DNA from: Coffea arabica
Lineage: Eukaryota > Streptophyta > Magnoliopsida > Gentianales > Rubiaceae
DNA: 64,000 nucleotides
Direction of reading: 5' to 3'
Assembly: GCF_036785885.1 (NCBI RefSeq)
Contig: NC_092323.1
Coordinates: 7,510,501 to 7,574,500 of the forward strand
Shown here: one piece after another, positions 14,062-27,600 of the stretch
Layout: each line of letters starts with the position of its first letter
How positions within the stretch are numbered: the first letter of the stretch is position 1
The notes under the pieces: model-generated
Database searches by the model: none
Seen by the model: the letters and a program-made list of their open reading frames with translations, nothing else
Told to the model about the DNA's origin: nothing
Made by a program: the position numbers and the translations under genes

Positions 14062-17000
14062 TCAATCAGCCCTGGTAAACAAGAACTTCATGTTATTACC
14101 ACTTGAGCGAGAACAAGATTGTTCGGCCCGTATGCATACGTCCAACTTAAGCTGTCCACAATTACTGGTATAATAGCATGGAACCAGAAGAAACTTCTTT
14201 GCAGGAGCGCAATCAACCCACTTTCGGATGCTTTCTACGGAAGATTGCAGTCTAATAGATGTATCCCCGTCTTTAACAGTAAGATCATAAGAAAACCGAG
14301 TACCTGATCCTAACGGTGCAATACGAACAATATTTATTGCACTTCCATGTCGTTCGTTGAAGTTATTCAGGATAAAGATAATATTTCCATCACCCTCTCG
14401 AAGAATTATAGACCTTTGGCTTTTCTCCAAAGAAATAGAGAAGGGCTTGCCCAAAAGGAAAGTGTTGCCAGAAGCTGGATGTCTTAGCTTAAAATGTGAA
14501 TATAATTGCCAGGCAGAGCCAACAAAGTTGCAGTCAAGAAGAGGACATGAACAAGGTGCAAGAATGCATGTATTCTCATGTTCATGCTTATTACAGTATC
14601 TCACCATCTGCGTGCACCCATACTTAATGTTTCTGCATGACACTTTCACCGATTCAAGCACTTTCTCAATGGCTCGGCATCGGTTGTACCCGATTGGCCA
14701 AGAGCAGGATGGACACTTGTTACGAATCTTTAAGCAGCAAGAGCTGCATGCTATATGCCCATTCTCGCACTGAATTGTAGTCCAGAAAAATAAAACGCAT
14801 TAGTCCTTGTCCTTGTACATGCCTGCTAACAATTTAATAATTTGCATATATGTAGACTATATATATAAAAAATGGGGCTGCAGGACATGACAAGAATGAG
14901 GAGTGAGATGCATAATCATTACACAATTACACAGATTAAATCTGCAGCTTCAGCCAGGTAGTAAGACTACTTTATGCATAATTCTTTTTGTTTGTAATAC
15001 AAAATGTGAGTAGAAGTTTCTCGAAGGACCTTGGGTAAATACACAACAACAATTAACCATACTGACAACCTTAGATGTTATCTTACTATATGAAAAAAGA
15101 ATGCATCCCATATTGCAGCTTAAGAATGAGACTTGACGCATGCAAACATTTTTAATTGAAAGATAATTTGCAGGCATTACGAGTCCACGAGAACAAAAAT
15201 TATTACCCAAAAGATCCATAATGAAGTTCTACTAGTCACTACAAATGTCAAAACAATCCCAATCAATGCATTTGTAAATGCTTTTCTCAAGAGGAATCGG
15301 GAGAAATGAATTTTATCAGCTAGCTGGCAAAAGGTTTTTGACGTATTTTTAGTAAATCATACAGAAAATTCAAATAATGATGCAAACAGACAGAAGCTAA
15401 ACCAATCACATGAAGCTGAAATATTTCCTTGCAGGCTGGCGCACAAGATGTAGTCATTGACAAAGCAATATAGCAGTTGCAATTCATCCACTTGGGAAGG
15501 GAATACAAATTAGGAAGAAGATCTAGGGAACCTAAGAACATAAACCCACAATCTAGAGACCACGTCCACACTCCTTTTACAATCTAAAGTAATAAATACA
15601 GACAAATGATTGAATTCTCATCCACACTCCTTGTCCACAATACGACAAAATATAACTAATGCTGTGTTTGTGAAAATCGAGTTGATAAACTAAATCAACA
15701 AACAACAAAACTACCTAAAGCACGTAAGTCAACATTTTGACCACCAATATCATCTTTGCCCCCACATAGACCTCCACTGCAACAGCCACTAAACATTATA
15801 AACAGCAATCCCACCCGATTGGGACTTAATCATAAGCAGATGCGACAATTCTGTCCAACTGGCCATAATAATTGAAGCACTTCAACCAATTTTTACCATG
15901 ACTAACATAGTGCTACCAGCTAGCATCACAATCGCCAAAAACATCTAAATTAAACACTGTAGACAATATTACGGTGACCATTGCACCAGGGACATAACTA
16001 AAGCAACAGAATCAAAACACCTCAAGATCACCAACAGATAATATCCACTGCCACCCACAAATTTAATTCCATTTCGAATGCTGTCAAGGTAAGAAACTCA
16101 AAGTCCACAAGAATTTGAACATGAAACAAAGTACATGACCTTTTATGCATTCAATTGTTATGGCAAATAGGGAAACTCAGAAGATCATTGGCCACTATCC
16201 TGGCCAAGTAGAAAAATCATCAAAGAATTCTTGCATATTCAGTGTCCATAATACATACATCCAGGAAGCAAACTTGATACAGAACCTAGTAAAAGAGTGG
16301 AAGTGGGATTTTGAGTTTCTTTTGTTTCTTCCTGAGTTTTCTGCAAGCAACAGCCTCTCTATGCAAAACTAGATCCACAAAGAAACAAGGAGAGGATATA
16401 CTCATATACAAGTTATGATTTTTTTTGGTCCAAACTAAAAACTTTATTACAATTGTAGTCGTTACCCATGGCATTCAATCAACACCATTCCAATGAGTTC
16501 GGCCCGAAACCACCCTCCAGATAACATACAGAGCCTACAATTCTATACAAAGCCCAAGGACCAATAGAACAGAAGTGACACAAAGAACACATTCAGCTCG
16601 AAATTGCTATTCCAACTCCAACCACTAAGTACGCCAAGAGTTAAAGTTCTCCTATCCACTCGTAATGTCAACTTCAAATACATTTAAATTGTAATACATC
16701 AATCCCCTCATTGGTTACCGGCTTTTGAGGTGGACTTTGGGAATAGGTTTAGGTTAGTGTGTGTGTGTGTTTCTTCCGGTTGTTGAAAGAAAAAAACAGC
16801 AGCACACTTTCGCAACTACTGGTACCTCAAAGTTGATCCATTATCTTAGCTAGCCCTAATTGGGCTTTGATCAAAATGCATCAGCAACAACGATACTAAG
16901 CATGCCTGATAATTCGAAGTAATTCAATTTTTGAATTAGGGAAAAAATGGAAAATTACCTGAAAAACAGGGATGCTGAGGGGCTCAATGCAGATAGGGCA

Positions 17001-17399
17001 ATCCAATACATCCGGGTCAGTAAGGGTAACGGAAATGGGCCCATCTCTATTGCCGTCCCCGTTTACCTCAGGCTGCGGCTGCAGAATCCGGTCGTCTTCC
17101 TCCTGATCATCGTCGTCATCTTCGTCATCGTCTTCTTCTTCTTGGTCTTCGTACTCAGACCCTTCTTCCTCGGCTTCAATTTCATATTCAGACTCTTCTT
17201 CTTCCTCTTCCTCTGCGTCCCCTTCCACTACTTGAACTAAATCATTTGTTTGTATAGGTGCATCCACCGCTGGCTGGGATGGTTGGGGTTGCGGCGAGAC
17301 TGTGAGTTTTTGCCTCTTAGGGGTGGGTCTGGAGCTGCTGCTGCTGGGATCGGACCTTTCTCGTTCATCCGCTTCATCTCCCAGAGAGAATCTCGCCAT
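14062..17399 (-). CDS. SINA-like RING E3 ubiquitin ligase
   Basis: Two exons, 17399-16959 and 14769-14062, join as VFQ|CENGH to give 382 aa. The first exon encodes a Ser/Pro-rich start and a long acidic stretch of Glu and Asp, then the first RING cysteines (CPICIEPL). The second supplies CENGHIACSSCC and NKCPSC, completing an intact C3HC4 RING. A SIAH-type zinc finger (CRNIKYGC...HENTCILAPCSCPLLDC...HFKLRH) and the TRAF-like substrate-binding domain follow. Family members transfer ubiquitin to bound target proteins; the target here is unknown. The intron is long (2.2 kb) with no recognised element. The gene is head-to-head with ClpP3, about 1 kb apart. In Arabidopsis, as I recall, a SINA-like cluster also adjoins ClpP3. 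Confidence 0.92.
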
Positions 17400-18440
17400 C
17401 TTCCCTTCTTTAACCTTACCAATCTTCTGTCTCGCCGGTCACTGGTTGAGGGGATGAGCGTGAAATTGAAATTATCGTTCTGTTTTTTCATTGGCTTTTT
17501 GAGGGAATTTCGATTTTGGTCCCTTGACACTTCATTTTTTACATAGTCAAGCATCCAACACACAAGTACCCATTTGTGCCCAAAAACATTTCAAAATTCG
17601 AGATTGATTTAGCTAACTTGTAATTTATCTGGTTATTACAAGTTTACATCTCAAGTGAAAATAGGCTTATGTCAAGCCAATTTGATATCAACTTTATATT
17701 TATTTATGTTTAACCCCTAATTTATATCTCGTTACCTTATAAATGAAATATAATACTTAAACAATAGAAATCATACAAAGTTCAAATATATAATTTATTC
17801 AAACAGAAAAATTCCCGTCATATTAAATTATAGACGTGCAAACAAGTACATGTTGCTTTAGGACCAAGTGCTATGATGAATTTATATAATTATTATATTA
17901 AATTATGTATTATGCATCATATCTTTTGTATTTTCATATGACTCGTCTCTCGCTTTAAGATAATTAAATGATAACCATAAACTTAGTGTGTGGATAGACA
18001 TATGATATGAGGGCCAATATGATTCGTTCCACTATTATAATTACTATTATAATTAGGAGTTTAATTCTTATTATTTTTTTATAGGTATATAATTGTGTAT
18101 TAGAACTTGTCAAATCTTATATAAAAATCTACAGAAGAAATAAAAATCAACGTTATTATAAATCATAGGCTGTCTAAGCAGGAGAATTTTTTTTTCTCAC
18201 AAGCATGGCACTGTCTACTTTAGGGTTTGTTGTGTTTAATTGTAAATGCAGGTAACTCATACATAATTTTACATAATGCCAGGGACAACTTTTGTTAATC
18301 TGCTCAAGCGAGAGAAACGATATCGTGTTGGGGCTGAACCTGAGGACCTCGGCTAAAATTACCTCCCCAATCATCTTTGGTTTTGAGTTTTGAGAACAAA
18401 AGCAGCAGGCCAAGCAAGCAAGCAAGGGTATTGTGAAAGG
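17400..18440. promoter_or_regulatory. Shared intergenic promoter region of SINA-like gene and ClpP3
   Basis: A divergent spacer of about 1 kb, AT-rich in its middle (17600-18170), with no gene. Core promoters of both genes must lie here, but no single TATA box stands out against the AT background. Confidence 0.4.
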
Positions 18441-21400
18441 ATGGAAAGGGGTTGTCTTGGCTTCACAACAGCCCCGGCACATTCAATGCCAACAACTTTC
18501 CCCCATCCAAACAATTCTTTTTCAAAACAATTCCATCAATTAGTCCCTTCTCCATCGACAACTGTAAGCACAATAAAGCAGAATATTAGTTCCAAGAGCA
18601 TAAGTAGTAGAAGAATAAGAAATGGGTTTTCTGTTAGAGCATCAAAGCAGGCCTTTTCTGCTGCTAGCTCCGGAAATAATTTATCCAGCAACTGGGATAT
18701 CTCCAATTACTCTGCTGCACCTTCTTTGCTGCCCAGATTTGAAGAACTCGATACCACCAATATGCTTCTTCGCCAGAGGATTGTTTTCTTGGGTTCTCAG
18801 GTTTCAGTCTTTGACTCAATTTCTTTTTTGTCAGCATTTGGCCTTTCGACATGGGGTCGGGTATCAACTTCTTTCGGTGTTTTTATCGTTTTTTGGGATT
18901 CATGGACTAATTTGCATTTATGTGAGCTTAAGTTGCAATTGTTCCTAAGTTCTTGCCAAAGATTGAATTTTTAAAACTTTCATGGCATTATTTTGGGTCG
19001 AGAAGTAAGAGATTTGGTTTATAATCAAATAATGTTGCTTGACTTGAAGTACAGTTTGAGTGCATGGTCCTTTGGGGCGTGAGGATATAGTTCATACTGG
19101 AGTTTGATTAGTTTTAGTCCTAATTTTTTTCCATTTCCAGATTGACGATGCTACTGCAGATTTTGTCATTAGCCAGCTATTGTTTCTTGATGCTGAAGAC
19201 AATAAAAAGGACATTAAATTGTTCATCAATTCGCCTGGGGGCTCTGTTACTGCTGGTAGGTCTATGCTTATTCTTTATTCCCAACCGTTTACATTTGTAC
19301 TCTTGTGTTGCACAACTGTCTTTAGCATCCATATATAATAGATGGTAATGTGTATATGAGCGAATTGCGTGAAATGTCACTAAACTATTTCAAAGTGCCG
19401 GTTCTGGTCACTAAACTTTTTTATTAGCGCGAAATGTCACTAAACTAATAAATCTATACCGTTTTGGTCACTCCGTCTATTTGTGCCGTTAGGAGAGACG
19501 GAAATCAACTTTTTGAGGGGTAATTTCGTCTACACAATAGTTAAAAAATTTATGCCCTCATTCTTCTTCACCCACAACCATCCATCACCTACATTGCCAC
19601 CCACCGCCATCACCTCCACCTCCACTCTCCTTCCTTTCCCTTTTTCTTTCTTCTTCCTCCTCCTCCCTCTTTCACCATTTGTAACAAAGAACACCCTTTA
19701 TCATTACTTACCTTTCCCAACCGTAAATAAAGGATGAGATGGAAAGCCAGTCTTCATGGTGGGGACCTTGGCATAATCTGGAAAATGACTGCCTGGGCAC
19801 TTCCATACGAGTAAACTGTGCTTCCACTAACAAAGGTCTCCTTCTCGTCTTTCCCGTGTTGACCAATGCAATAAATAAGTCCAGTTAGCATTTCACCTAA
19901 CAGATTCAGGATTGACACAATTGCTGTAGAAGGTACTCCATATTCTAACAGATGCATATTTCATGTTCAAAGTTGAACTTTCCATTAGACTCTTGTGATT
20001 TTGTGCCCAAATCTGAGATGGGTTTACCAACTATTTTGGAATCTCTGAGTCTCCAAGGGTGATTATTGTCAGGATAAGCAACGGTGGCTATAATTCCAAG
20101 GGTCGTTTATGCGTCTCTCCATAGCCAATTTTTGTTATTTTTAAGATGAACCAAGATCAAGAAAAAGAAAACACATTTCCACAAGGTAAAAATGCATAAA
20201 AATAGCAGGGCGGTCAGAAGATATGTGGATAATAGAGGAAGTTTCGCTTCTGTCCACCCCCTTGTCTCGGAGTTCTAAATAGAAACCCGAAGCCAATCAA
20301 AAGGCCGGGACAAGGGGGAAAACATTAAAAATGAAGGCCAAAAAATGGCGGCGAGATCGGTGTGGCGCGCCAGAGCGAAACTGTTGCTGGCGGCCACAGC
20401 CGCGGGAGGCGGAGCCGGTGCGGCTTTGATTTTGAGCTCCGATGATCCAGCGAGCGCATTCAAGCTCTCCACCGCCGTCCCCATCCGCCTCATTCTTCAA
20501 GATCTGAGCAAATGCATCTAGGGAGCTTTTGTACTTCCGCATAGAAGCAGATTCCAAAGTTAAACTTCAAACCCACCATGTTAAACCCTTAAATAAGAAA
20601 AAGGGTTTTCTTCTTTTCTGCATAATGGGATAAAAATTATTTCCCAAGAAGCAATTAGGTTGAATAAGTTCTGGTGTATGACAAAAGGGAAAATAAAGAC
20701 AAGAGGAAGGCAATCCCCTTCTCAAACGTTAAAAAGGGGAAAAAAAGGAAATGGGTCACAGCCGGTGGTGGGGATGAGAGGGACGGGGAGGATGATGTTT
20801 GGATTTGGGTTTGAGTTTGTGTTCAGGCTTGGGAGGTGTAGCCCCCTTAGCAGGCGGATAGGCTTTAGTATTAGCAGGCGTGTGCTGCGACTTCTCATCG
20901 TGCTTAGCTGCTGGGACTACCCCAGTTACGTCCAAGGGGAAATCATGGACATTGTGGTGGTGCTGAGGGTGGAAATGATTTTGTGGAAATGGGTCTTCGT
21001 CGGAAGCTGAACGCGGAGCCAATTTGGAAAATCCAGGCTCAAAGGAACCATTGATTATGTAAAAGCTTCAAGGAAAAGGCTGTGCAGACAAATTTGCCCC
21101 TCAAAAAGTTGATTTCCATCTCTCCTAACGGCACAAATAGACGGAGTGACCAAAACGGTATAGATTTACTAGTTCAGTGACATTTCGCGCTAATAAAAAA
21201 GTTTAGTGACCAGAACCGGCACTTTGAAATAGTTTAGTGACATTTCGCGCAATTCGCTCTGTGTATATTGATGAGACTGTGCTCGATAATAAGCCTATTT
21301 TTATAACAATCTAAAGCAACTTAATAAATGTGGATAGGAAACTATAATGGTCACTCTATGGAACAACAGCTCTCAATCTTGGAATCAACTGGTTTCCTTT

Positions 21401-23701
21401 TCTTACAGGAGAATTGATTTCAGAAAATTAGCAAAATTTTCATGTATAGAAACTTCTTCTGTAGAAATAACATCTGAACCACCATCTGCAAAGTGCATTA
21501 CTGTTGCTGTTATTGTATGTTGTTGCAACTGACGCTATGGTACCATCTTTACCCTTGTTTTCAATTTAAGCTACAAAGCACAGGATTCATTTCTTTGGTA
21601 AATACATTCAGGTATAATTTGCCTGGATATAGGTAGTTTGGAAGCTGTTTTCTTCTCATTCGATCAGAAGTTTATGAATTTAACTTAGCAGAACTATTGA
21701 GTTTCTGCTCAATACTCTAAAATGCTAGCAGTTATTGTATTGGCGCATATATTCTCTGGTCATACACTTGAAATTTGAATCTTTTCCTTTCAAATGTTTT
21801 TGAATCTTCAATATTACTGCTTCTGTTGTACATCACCCCAATAACTTTCTTGATGATCATTGTGGTTCAGTTGTTTGACAAATAAGCATACAGGGCCTGG
21901 GTCATAGAGGAACATCTTACTGAATATATATTCCTAGGATAAAGAAAGATGCCTGCATTTAGAGTCGCACGAATCATCTGGCATGTGGTAAACAGTTGGC
22001 TCCATAATTTTCTAAATATCAGAAGTGTAATGTGTTCTTATAAGTTATATATGGTCCACATGAATGCTAGAAAATGAATTTAAATTTTGCCCACCTCCCT
22101 GTAAAAATTGCTGAGTAATCATCTCCTCTTGGAGGTCGATCCAAAGTAACGTGCACTATGAGATTACATGTGGTCTAATGTGGCTGGCAATTGTGTAGAT
22201 TCTAAGCAAAACGCCTACCTTTCAGTGAATGGATTTTCTCTTATCTTCTCTATAAACAGGGCTAGTTCTTGTGACAGTGATAACCATTGTATGTAGGTAT
22301 GGGAATATATGATGCTATGAAATTGTGCAAGGCTGATGTTTCTACAATCTGCATGGGGCTTGCTGCTTCCATGGGTGCATTTCTCCTTGCATGTGGTAGT
22401 AAAGGGAAGAGATTCTGCATGCCAAATGCAAGGGTGATGATCCACCAGCCTCTTGGAACTGCAGGAGGCAAAGTAAGTGCTCTCAACTTGTTGCTGTTGC
22501 TAGTAATGTCTTTTCAATGTCTCCATCCCTAATATATATCCACAATATGAAGCTTACTCTTGTACATACAGTAAACTTTTGTTGAAAGTCGGGATATATG
22601 AGTGAATAGAACGTCAAACACATTCGTTCATTTTTAATAGCCTAACAGGATTCATAAACTCTTGTTCTTTTTCCTTCTTTTCATGATATATACTGCTTAT
22701 TTCTCATTCACTTCTATGTGACTTTGTATTTTCCTACTTGTGTCTCACAAATTGCTAGTAGAAATCAATTAAAGCCTTAATCCATAATACTTCAGTATGA
22801 TCTGTATTTATTGGCTTGATGTTCCCCCACAGCATCTACTTATTTAATCATTTGCGCTTCTTTACCACTAAAGTGTGCTATTTTATAGGGTAAAAGAAAA
22901 GATCCGCAGGATTACACTTTATTATGCATGAAGATTGTGATTTTCATTTGATATGCAGGAGGATGAAACTGTGGGGAGTTGCGTGGGTTGGCTAAGGGTG
23001 GGGAATATAAGTTTTAGAATTGATAGCAGTTGACTATTTAGCATATTGGGGAAATGGTCAGGAGGGTTTCTTCATGGCATTTATTGAATATTTCACTTTT
23101 GAAAGTAACATTTTAGTCATGTCATTGAAAATTATGGCTTGCTAGCACGAAAGGAATTAAGACCAACTACATTATTGTCACTGATTGGTCATGTACACAT
23201 GATATTTATTCAGGCAACAGAGATGAGCATAAGGATACGAGAAATGGCGTACCACAAAATCAAATTGAACAAAATACTATCAAGAGTCACTGGAAAGCCT
23301 GAAGAGCAGGTTCCAACATAATGTTGCATTGATTCATTCGCTACCTAGAAATAGGCTCTAATAAAGCTACTAGAATTAATGAATTATTTTATTGTAAATG
23401 TTTCTTCCAGATTGATGTGGATACTGATCGGGATTACTTCATGAATCCTTGGGAGGCAAAGGAGTATGGTTTAGTTGATGCAGTGATTGATGATGGCAAA
23501 CCAGGATTAGTTGCACCGATTATAGATGCCACACCTCCACCCAAAACCCGGGTGTGGGATTTATGGAAAATTGAAGGTAGTAGGAAAGCCAGGAAGAACT
23601 TGCCCTCAGAAGAGAAAATTTTCCAGAATGGATATGTTGGTGGTGAAAATGAGGAGGGCCGAGGCACAGAACAGAGAGAAGAAGCGCCAACTCAGTCATG
23701 A
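18441..23701 (+). CDS. CLPP3: ATP-dependent Clp protease proteolytic subunit, plastid (ClpP3)
   Basis: A serine peptidase subunit of the stromal Clp core that degrades proteins delivered by ClpC-type chaperones. Five exons, 18441-18800, 19141-19255, 22297-22472, 23214-23309 and 23411-23701, give 345 aa with GT-AG sites. An N-terminal Ser-rich plastid transit peptide precedes [20 protein letters not shown], a stretch I recall as typical of ClpP3. The nucleophile Ser is in GLAASMGAF, His in VMIHQPLG and Asp in [14 protein letters not shown], so the triad is complete. The C-terminal extension ([12 protein letters not shown] to the stop) is also ClpP3-like. An in-frame upstream Met at 18390 exists, but Met 18441 is the more usual start. 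Intron 2 is 3 kb because of an inserted Mutator-like element; the coding frame is unaffected. Confidence 0.95.
20345..20521 (+). pseudogene. Captured gene fragment resembling the N-terminus of an ABC1/ADCK kinase
   Basis: A 58-codon open frame starts [19 protein letters not shown] and continues [19 protein letters not shown] before ending in unrelated residues. The start and the SSDDP...LKLCT-type stretch resemble the first residues of plant ABC1-family atypical kinases as I recall them. The kinase domain is absent. Its high GC content differs sharply from the surrounding intron, as expected for captured exon sequence within a Pack-MULE. The identification is by memory and needs a search. Confidence 0.6.
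20740..21055 (-). pseudogene. Proline/histidine-rich open frame inside the Mutator-like element
   Basis: The minus strand has an open frame of about 100 codons rich in Pro, His and Lys (for example [13 protein letters not shown] and [19 protein letters not shown]). It lies inside the inverted repeats of the element in ClpP3 intron 2 and has no start supported by context. It may be a second captured exon of a Pro-rich protein. The source is not recognised. Confidence 0.35.
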
Positions 23702-24623
23702 GGCATGCCAGTGCATCTCGTGTATACTCCGAAGTACGGAGTTTTGGCCATTGATGGATGCCTGCGTACGAATTTGCACTTTGGGAAATAGAAGTTGTAC
23801 AAATTGCAAATCTTACTCAGGAGGCTACAACTGTAACTATCTTATTTCCAGGTGTTATGGAAGACACCATATAAGATTTAAAGTTGCTCATCCAAATCAA
23901 GATTCTGCTTTTAAGGGCTTTATAAGTAGAATTTTGGTTTTGATTCTTCTTGTCTTGTACAATTTCAAATTCTGCCCGTTTCATTGATAACCGGAGATGT
24001 AATAACATTTTCTGGGTGCACCAAGATGGCCGGGGTAGGGCAGTGATGAATTTGTCCGAACGCATCTTCTCTTTTGTGTGTGTGTGTAGGGTAGGGCAAA
24101 TTTGTTGAACACATTGGGTAGGGCAATGCTACGAGACCCCATATGTGTATGGATATATGATGCTTACGCTGAAAAATGAACATGACTCGTAAGACTGGGG
24201 ATGTATCCATCTTTTGTGGAGCTTAATTGATTGTAGCTATACATGAACCAAAGGCACAAATATAAAGTCCCATACATACACCCCATTGAATTCTAAAACC
24301 ATTGGGATTACATATAATAATCACATTCTCCTCCACTGCTTTTGACAGAGCACCGAGCGTAACTCGTCCGACAGCACATAATTTGGATCAAGCTCAACAC
24401 TCTGAAAATAATTAACGAAATTAAAACTATGAGACAAAATTTTACCACCCCAAATCCTAGTGGTTAAGATGCCTCCTCTCGAAACTCTGAAGATGCCATT
24501 CAGCATAGTACCCGTCATACAGTTTTACAGAACATCTACCCAACAAGCAACCTTGCTAATGTCTGCAGTGGTTCCTACGTTTGCAGCGACTAGCGTTCAT
24601 TATCAATAGCCAACTTTCAATCA
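23702..24623. other. Convergent 3' regions of ClpP3 and the EAF gene
   Basis: This stretch holds the 3' untranslated regions of two converging genes and no supported coding region. A short (TG)n run lies at about 24075-24087. Confidence 0.45.
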
Positions 24624-27600
24624 TCAAATAGAATTAACTGAGTCATCGTCACTGCTTTCACTATCACTACTGCTGCTCCCACTCCCACTGCCACTTCCAC
24701 TCCCACTTCCGCTTCTACTGCTCTCGCTCCCGCTACTACCGCTAGAGCTTGAAGTTTGCTCCTCCCTTTCCTCTGCATTCACCTGTGCTCGAAGGGCTTC
24801 TGCAGCATTACGTCCCTTATCAGCTTCATCATCACTAGCATCCACATCAGCTATCTCATCATCTGTATCATTTTGATGCGGTATATTAATATCGATTCCT
24901 GTATGACACTCTTTCACGTCATTATTTCCTCCATTTGCTACATCATCATCATCGTCATTCAATATATCCAATTGTTCCACCAGATCATCCATCTTGTCAG
25001 GTGATGCATTTGATTCATTTTCTTGAACAGGAGGATGGTCATCAACTTTCTCATTCCTGGGTTTTGCATCTGCACCTAGGGAGAAATTAATTAGTGACTA
25101 CAACATAAGCAGATTACAACCAAAAAGAAAAATTGCAGTGACTCAAAATAAGACAATAACTTACACCATACTACAAACAACATAGCCTGGCATGTTCTAC
25201 CAGCAATATGAATAAATTTTAAGTGGCTAAAACAAAAATACAAGGGTCTGATTAACAGATGGATTTATCACATGACTCACTAGCATTGATCATAAAATAT
25301 GCTGCAACTACCAAGGATTCTAGTAGAAGCATGGGGCTCAAACAAACATGGTCTGCAAAACCATTAAAGCTAAATTTGCTAATAAAACAATATACATCTT
25401 TCAACTCATGTTCTTCACAAGCACCACGAATGATTGGCTCAACAGCTAGATCATTACTATAAAAACAAACATCCATCTGCTTCAACATCAGAGGGGGCAT
25501 TGACAAAAAGGGAAAAAAAAAAGGATTGGAGGGGGCAATTTTACTGATCCAGTGGTACAAGGTGACAAAAGCACTCTAAAAGTAGTATAACCTAAGTTTC
25601 AATACGATATGCAGCATTCTCACATAGTTCAACAATTATTCAAGTGCTTTGTGACTTGAAGCCTTTATTATCTAAAACCAGGGCTTTTTACTGGCTCAGC
25701 CCATTTATGAAGACGATGCAACAAGAAAAGGATGCATATCAGTTTTAATACAATTATCTCAGGTCTTTTGTAAGGTGGGATCAAGTTCATTAGATGAGTT
25801 CATATACTCCAAAATTGATTTTGTTTTGACTAGCCTTTTCCTCTTCCCCTCCCTTTCCATTTTTTTCCACTTTTTACCCTCTTCCCATCCTTAGTCTTAT
25901 GGAGCAAAATTTCCAGTATATGCATGGTTGCTAAAACTTTCATTAAAAAAATATATAGACCTTGCGATTAAGGTGCCAATAAGAAAGAAAAGATCTAGAT
26001 CTCTCTATTGCTGGAACATCGTCAAAATTTGCAGGATAATTTGACCACATGTACATGGTGAGTTGGCAGATCTTAAAAGCCAAAGAGAAAGATCATTCTG
26101 AATCCTAAGAATGATTCATCAATGATCTCAGTGTATAGAGATAATGGACCTGAACTAGTAAATGAACACAATATCTGTTAGATACATATGATCTAGGCAG
26201 TTAAACTGTCGGGAAGCTAATTCTCAATACATACAACAACCTCTCACATGCTGAAAAGCAACATCATAGACAAGCATATTACAGCAAAAAAAGTTACATC
26301 CCTTTCCACCATCCTTAGGCCATATCCCAAGTTAGACACTTCGTTATCAAACACATACTATAAACTCACTAGAGTTTCACACAGGCACTTTAAACTTGCT
26401 CTGATAATTTTACATGCACTCATTCTGATTCACGCTCAACACCTTGGTTACTCAGAATCAAAGCTAGTAAGGGTGTAATATGAAAACATATACCTGAGCT
26501 TTTGAACCCTCCAATTTCAATCCTTTCCACCTCAACCTGTACAAGCATGCGAAACAACAGCATTAGCTTTATGAAGCAGTATTCGAGCAAAACTAAGAGC
26601 ACATTCCACTGACCATCTCCTTCTATCCCAGAAAGTGTGTATGGAGAAGGTGTTGCATAAAAATTGTTGAATCAGCTTTATTACAGGCAACCATTCAGAG
26701 GTCACATGTGACTCTCGTAGCAAGATGAAAGCAGACCAAAGCAAATTGTATACTCTCTTGCCAAGACATGAGTGATTATACGGTATTAGCATTAGTTCAC
26801 CGGTGTTTAAAAGCATTTCCAATCAGCACAGTCAGTAAGCTTTTTTATCCTCCTATTCAAATTCTGCACATGTTTACTTTTACTAGAGACAAGCACATAT
26901 AGTTTCCGGTGCAAAATGTAGAGGAAAGTATTTCAAAAAGGCACATACTGGTTGACAATCTGAAAGAGAGTGAGATATTCAGTTGCAATGACAAGAAGGT
27001 TCATTCCATAAATAAAGTTTTATATGGCAAGAAGAACATCCTTATATTGACACATTCTCCACAAAATCAACTCAATCAAACGCCCAAAGCGACAAGTACA
27101 AGCAAAAATCTGCTCCCAGGTAGAGTTCAAGACTTATTATTCTCATTCCCAATGTCTAATTCCAGATGAGCTCATAAACAAAAGAAAAGATAGGTGCAAT
27201 AAAAAAAAAACAAAATTATTCACCCGGTAAACTAAGATCACTGCTGAGTTCAATAGTTATTTTTCCAGACAAATTGAAGATAGCAAAACTAATAGAGAAA
27301 AATAGGACAACAAGACTCAGCTGTCCTTACCACTACCAGAAAGAAGAAATAAACAATAATCAATTTAGCCTCCTCATCAAAATTCAAGTTCGATACTATC
27401 CAAAGAAAAGTAAAAGTCGAGCTCAAAGAAATCATCTTTCGTCTGATTCTAATCTCAGTATCCCCTATCAAAATAAATAGACTCACCGGGACAGCCGGAA
27501 TTGTGGTTTTGTTGAAAGGCAATTTATTCCCCTTTGCAACAGGCGGCGAGCCAGCCTCAACAGCTGGTCCACCTGAAGCCGACGAACTACCAGCAGCCGC

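Larger units (their letters stand above)
19358..21259. mobile_element. Mutator-like element (probable Pack-MULE) in ClpP3 intron 2
   Basis: A 1,902-bp element bounded by long terminal inverted repeats of about 170 bp: left from GAGCGAATTGCGTGAAATGT at 19358, right ending CGCGCAATTCGCTC at 21259. The inverted ends match closely across the whole stretch, including AAAAAGTTGATTTCC near their inner edge. Both flanks carry the identical 9 bases TGTGTATAT (19349-19357 and 21260-21268), the duplication size of Mutator elements. No transposase is seen. The interior contains GC-richer, gene-like pieces, including an ABC1-kinase-like N-terminus at 20345, so it looks like a gene-capturing element. The near-identical ends and perfect duplication suggest a fairly recent insertion. 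Confidence 0.93.

Noticed and set aside
16947-17546. Plus-strand hydrophobic frames opposite the SINA-like exon 1
   Set aside because: These are antisense shadows of the acidic and Ser/Pro-rich exon.
24440-24500. SINE- or tRNA-like words (CTAGTGGTTAAGATGCCTCC)
   Set aside because: A box A-like word is present, but no box B at proper spacing, no cloverleaf and no A-tail were found.
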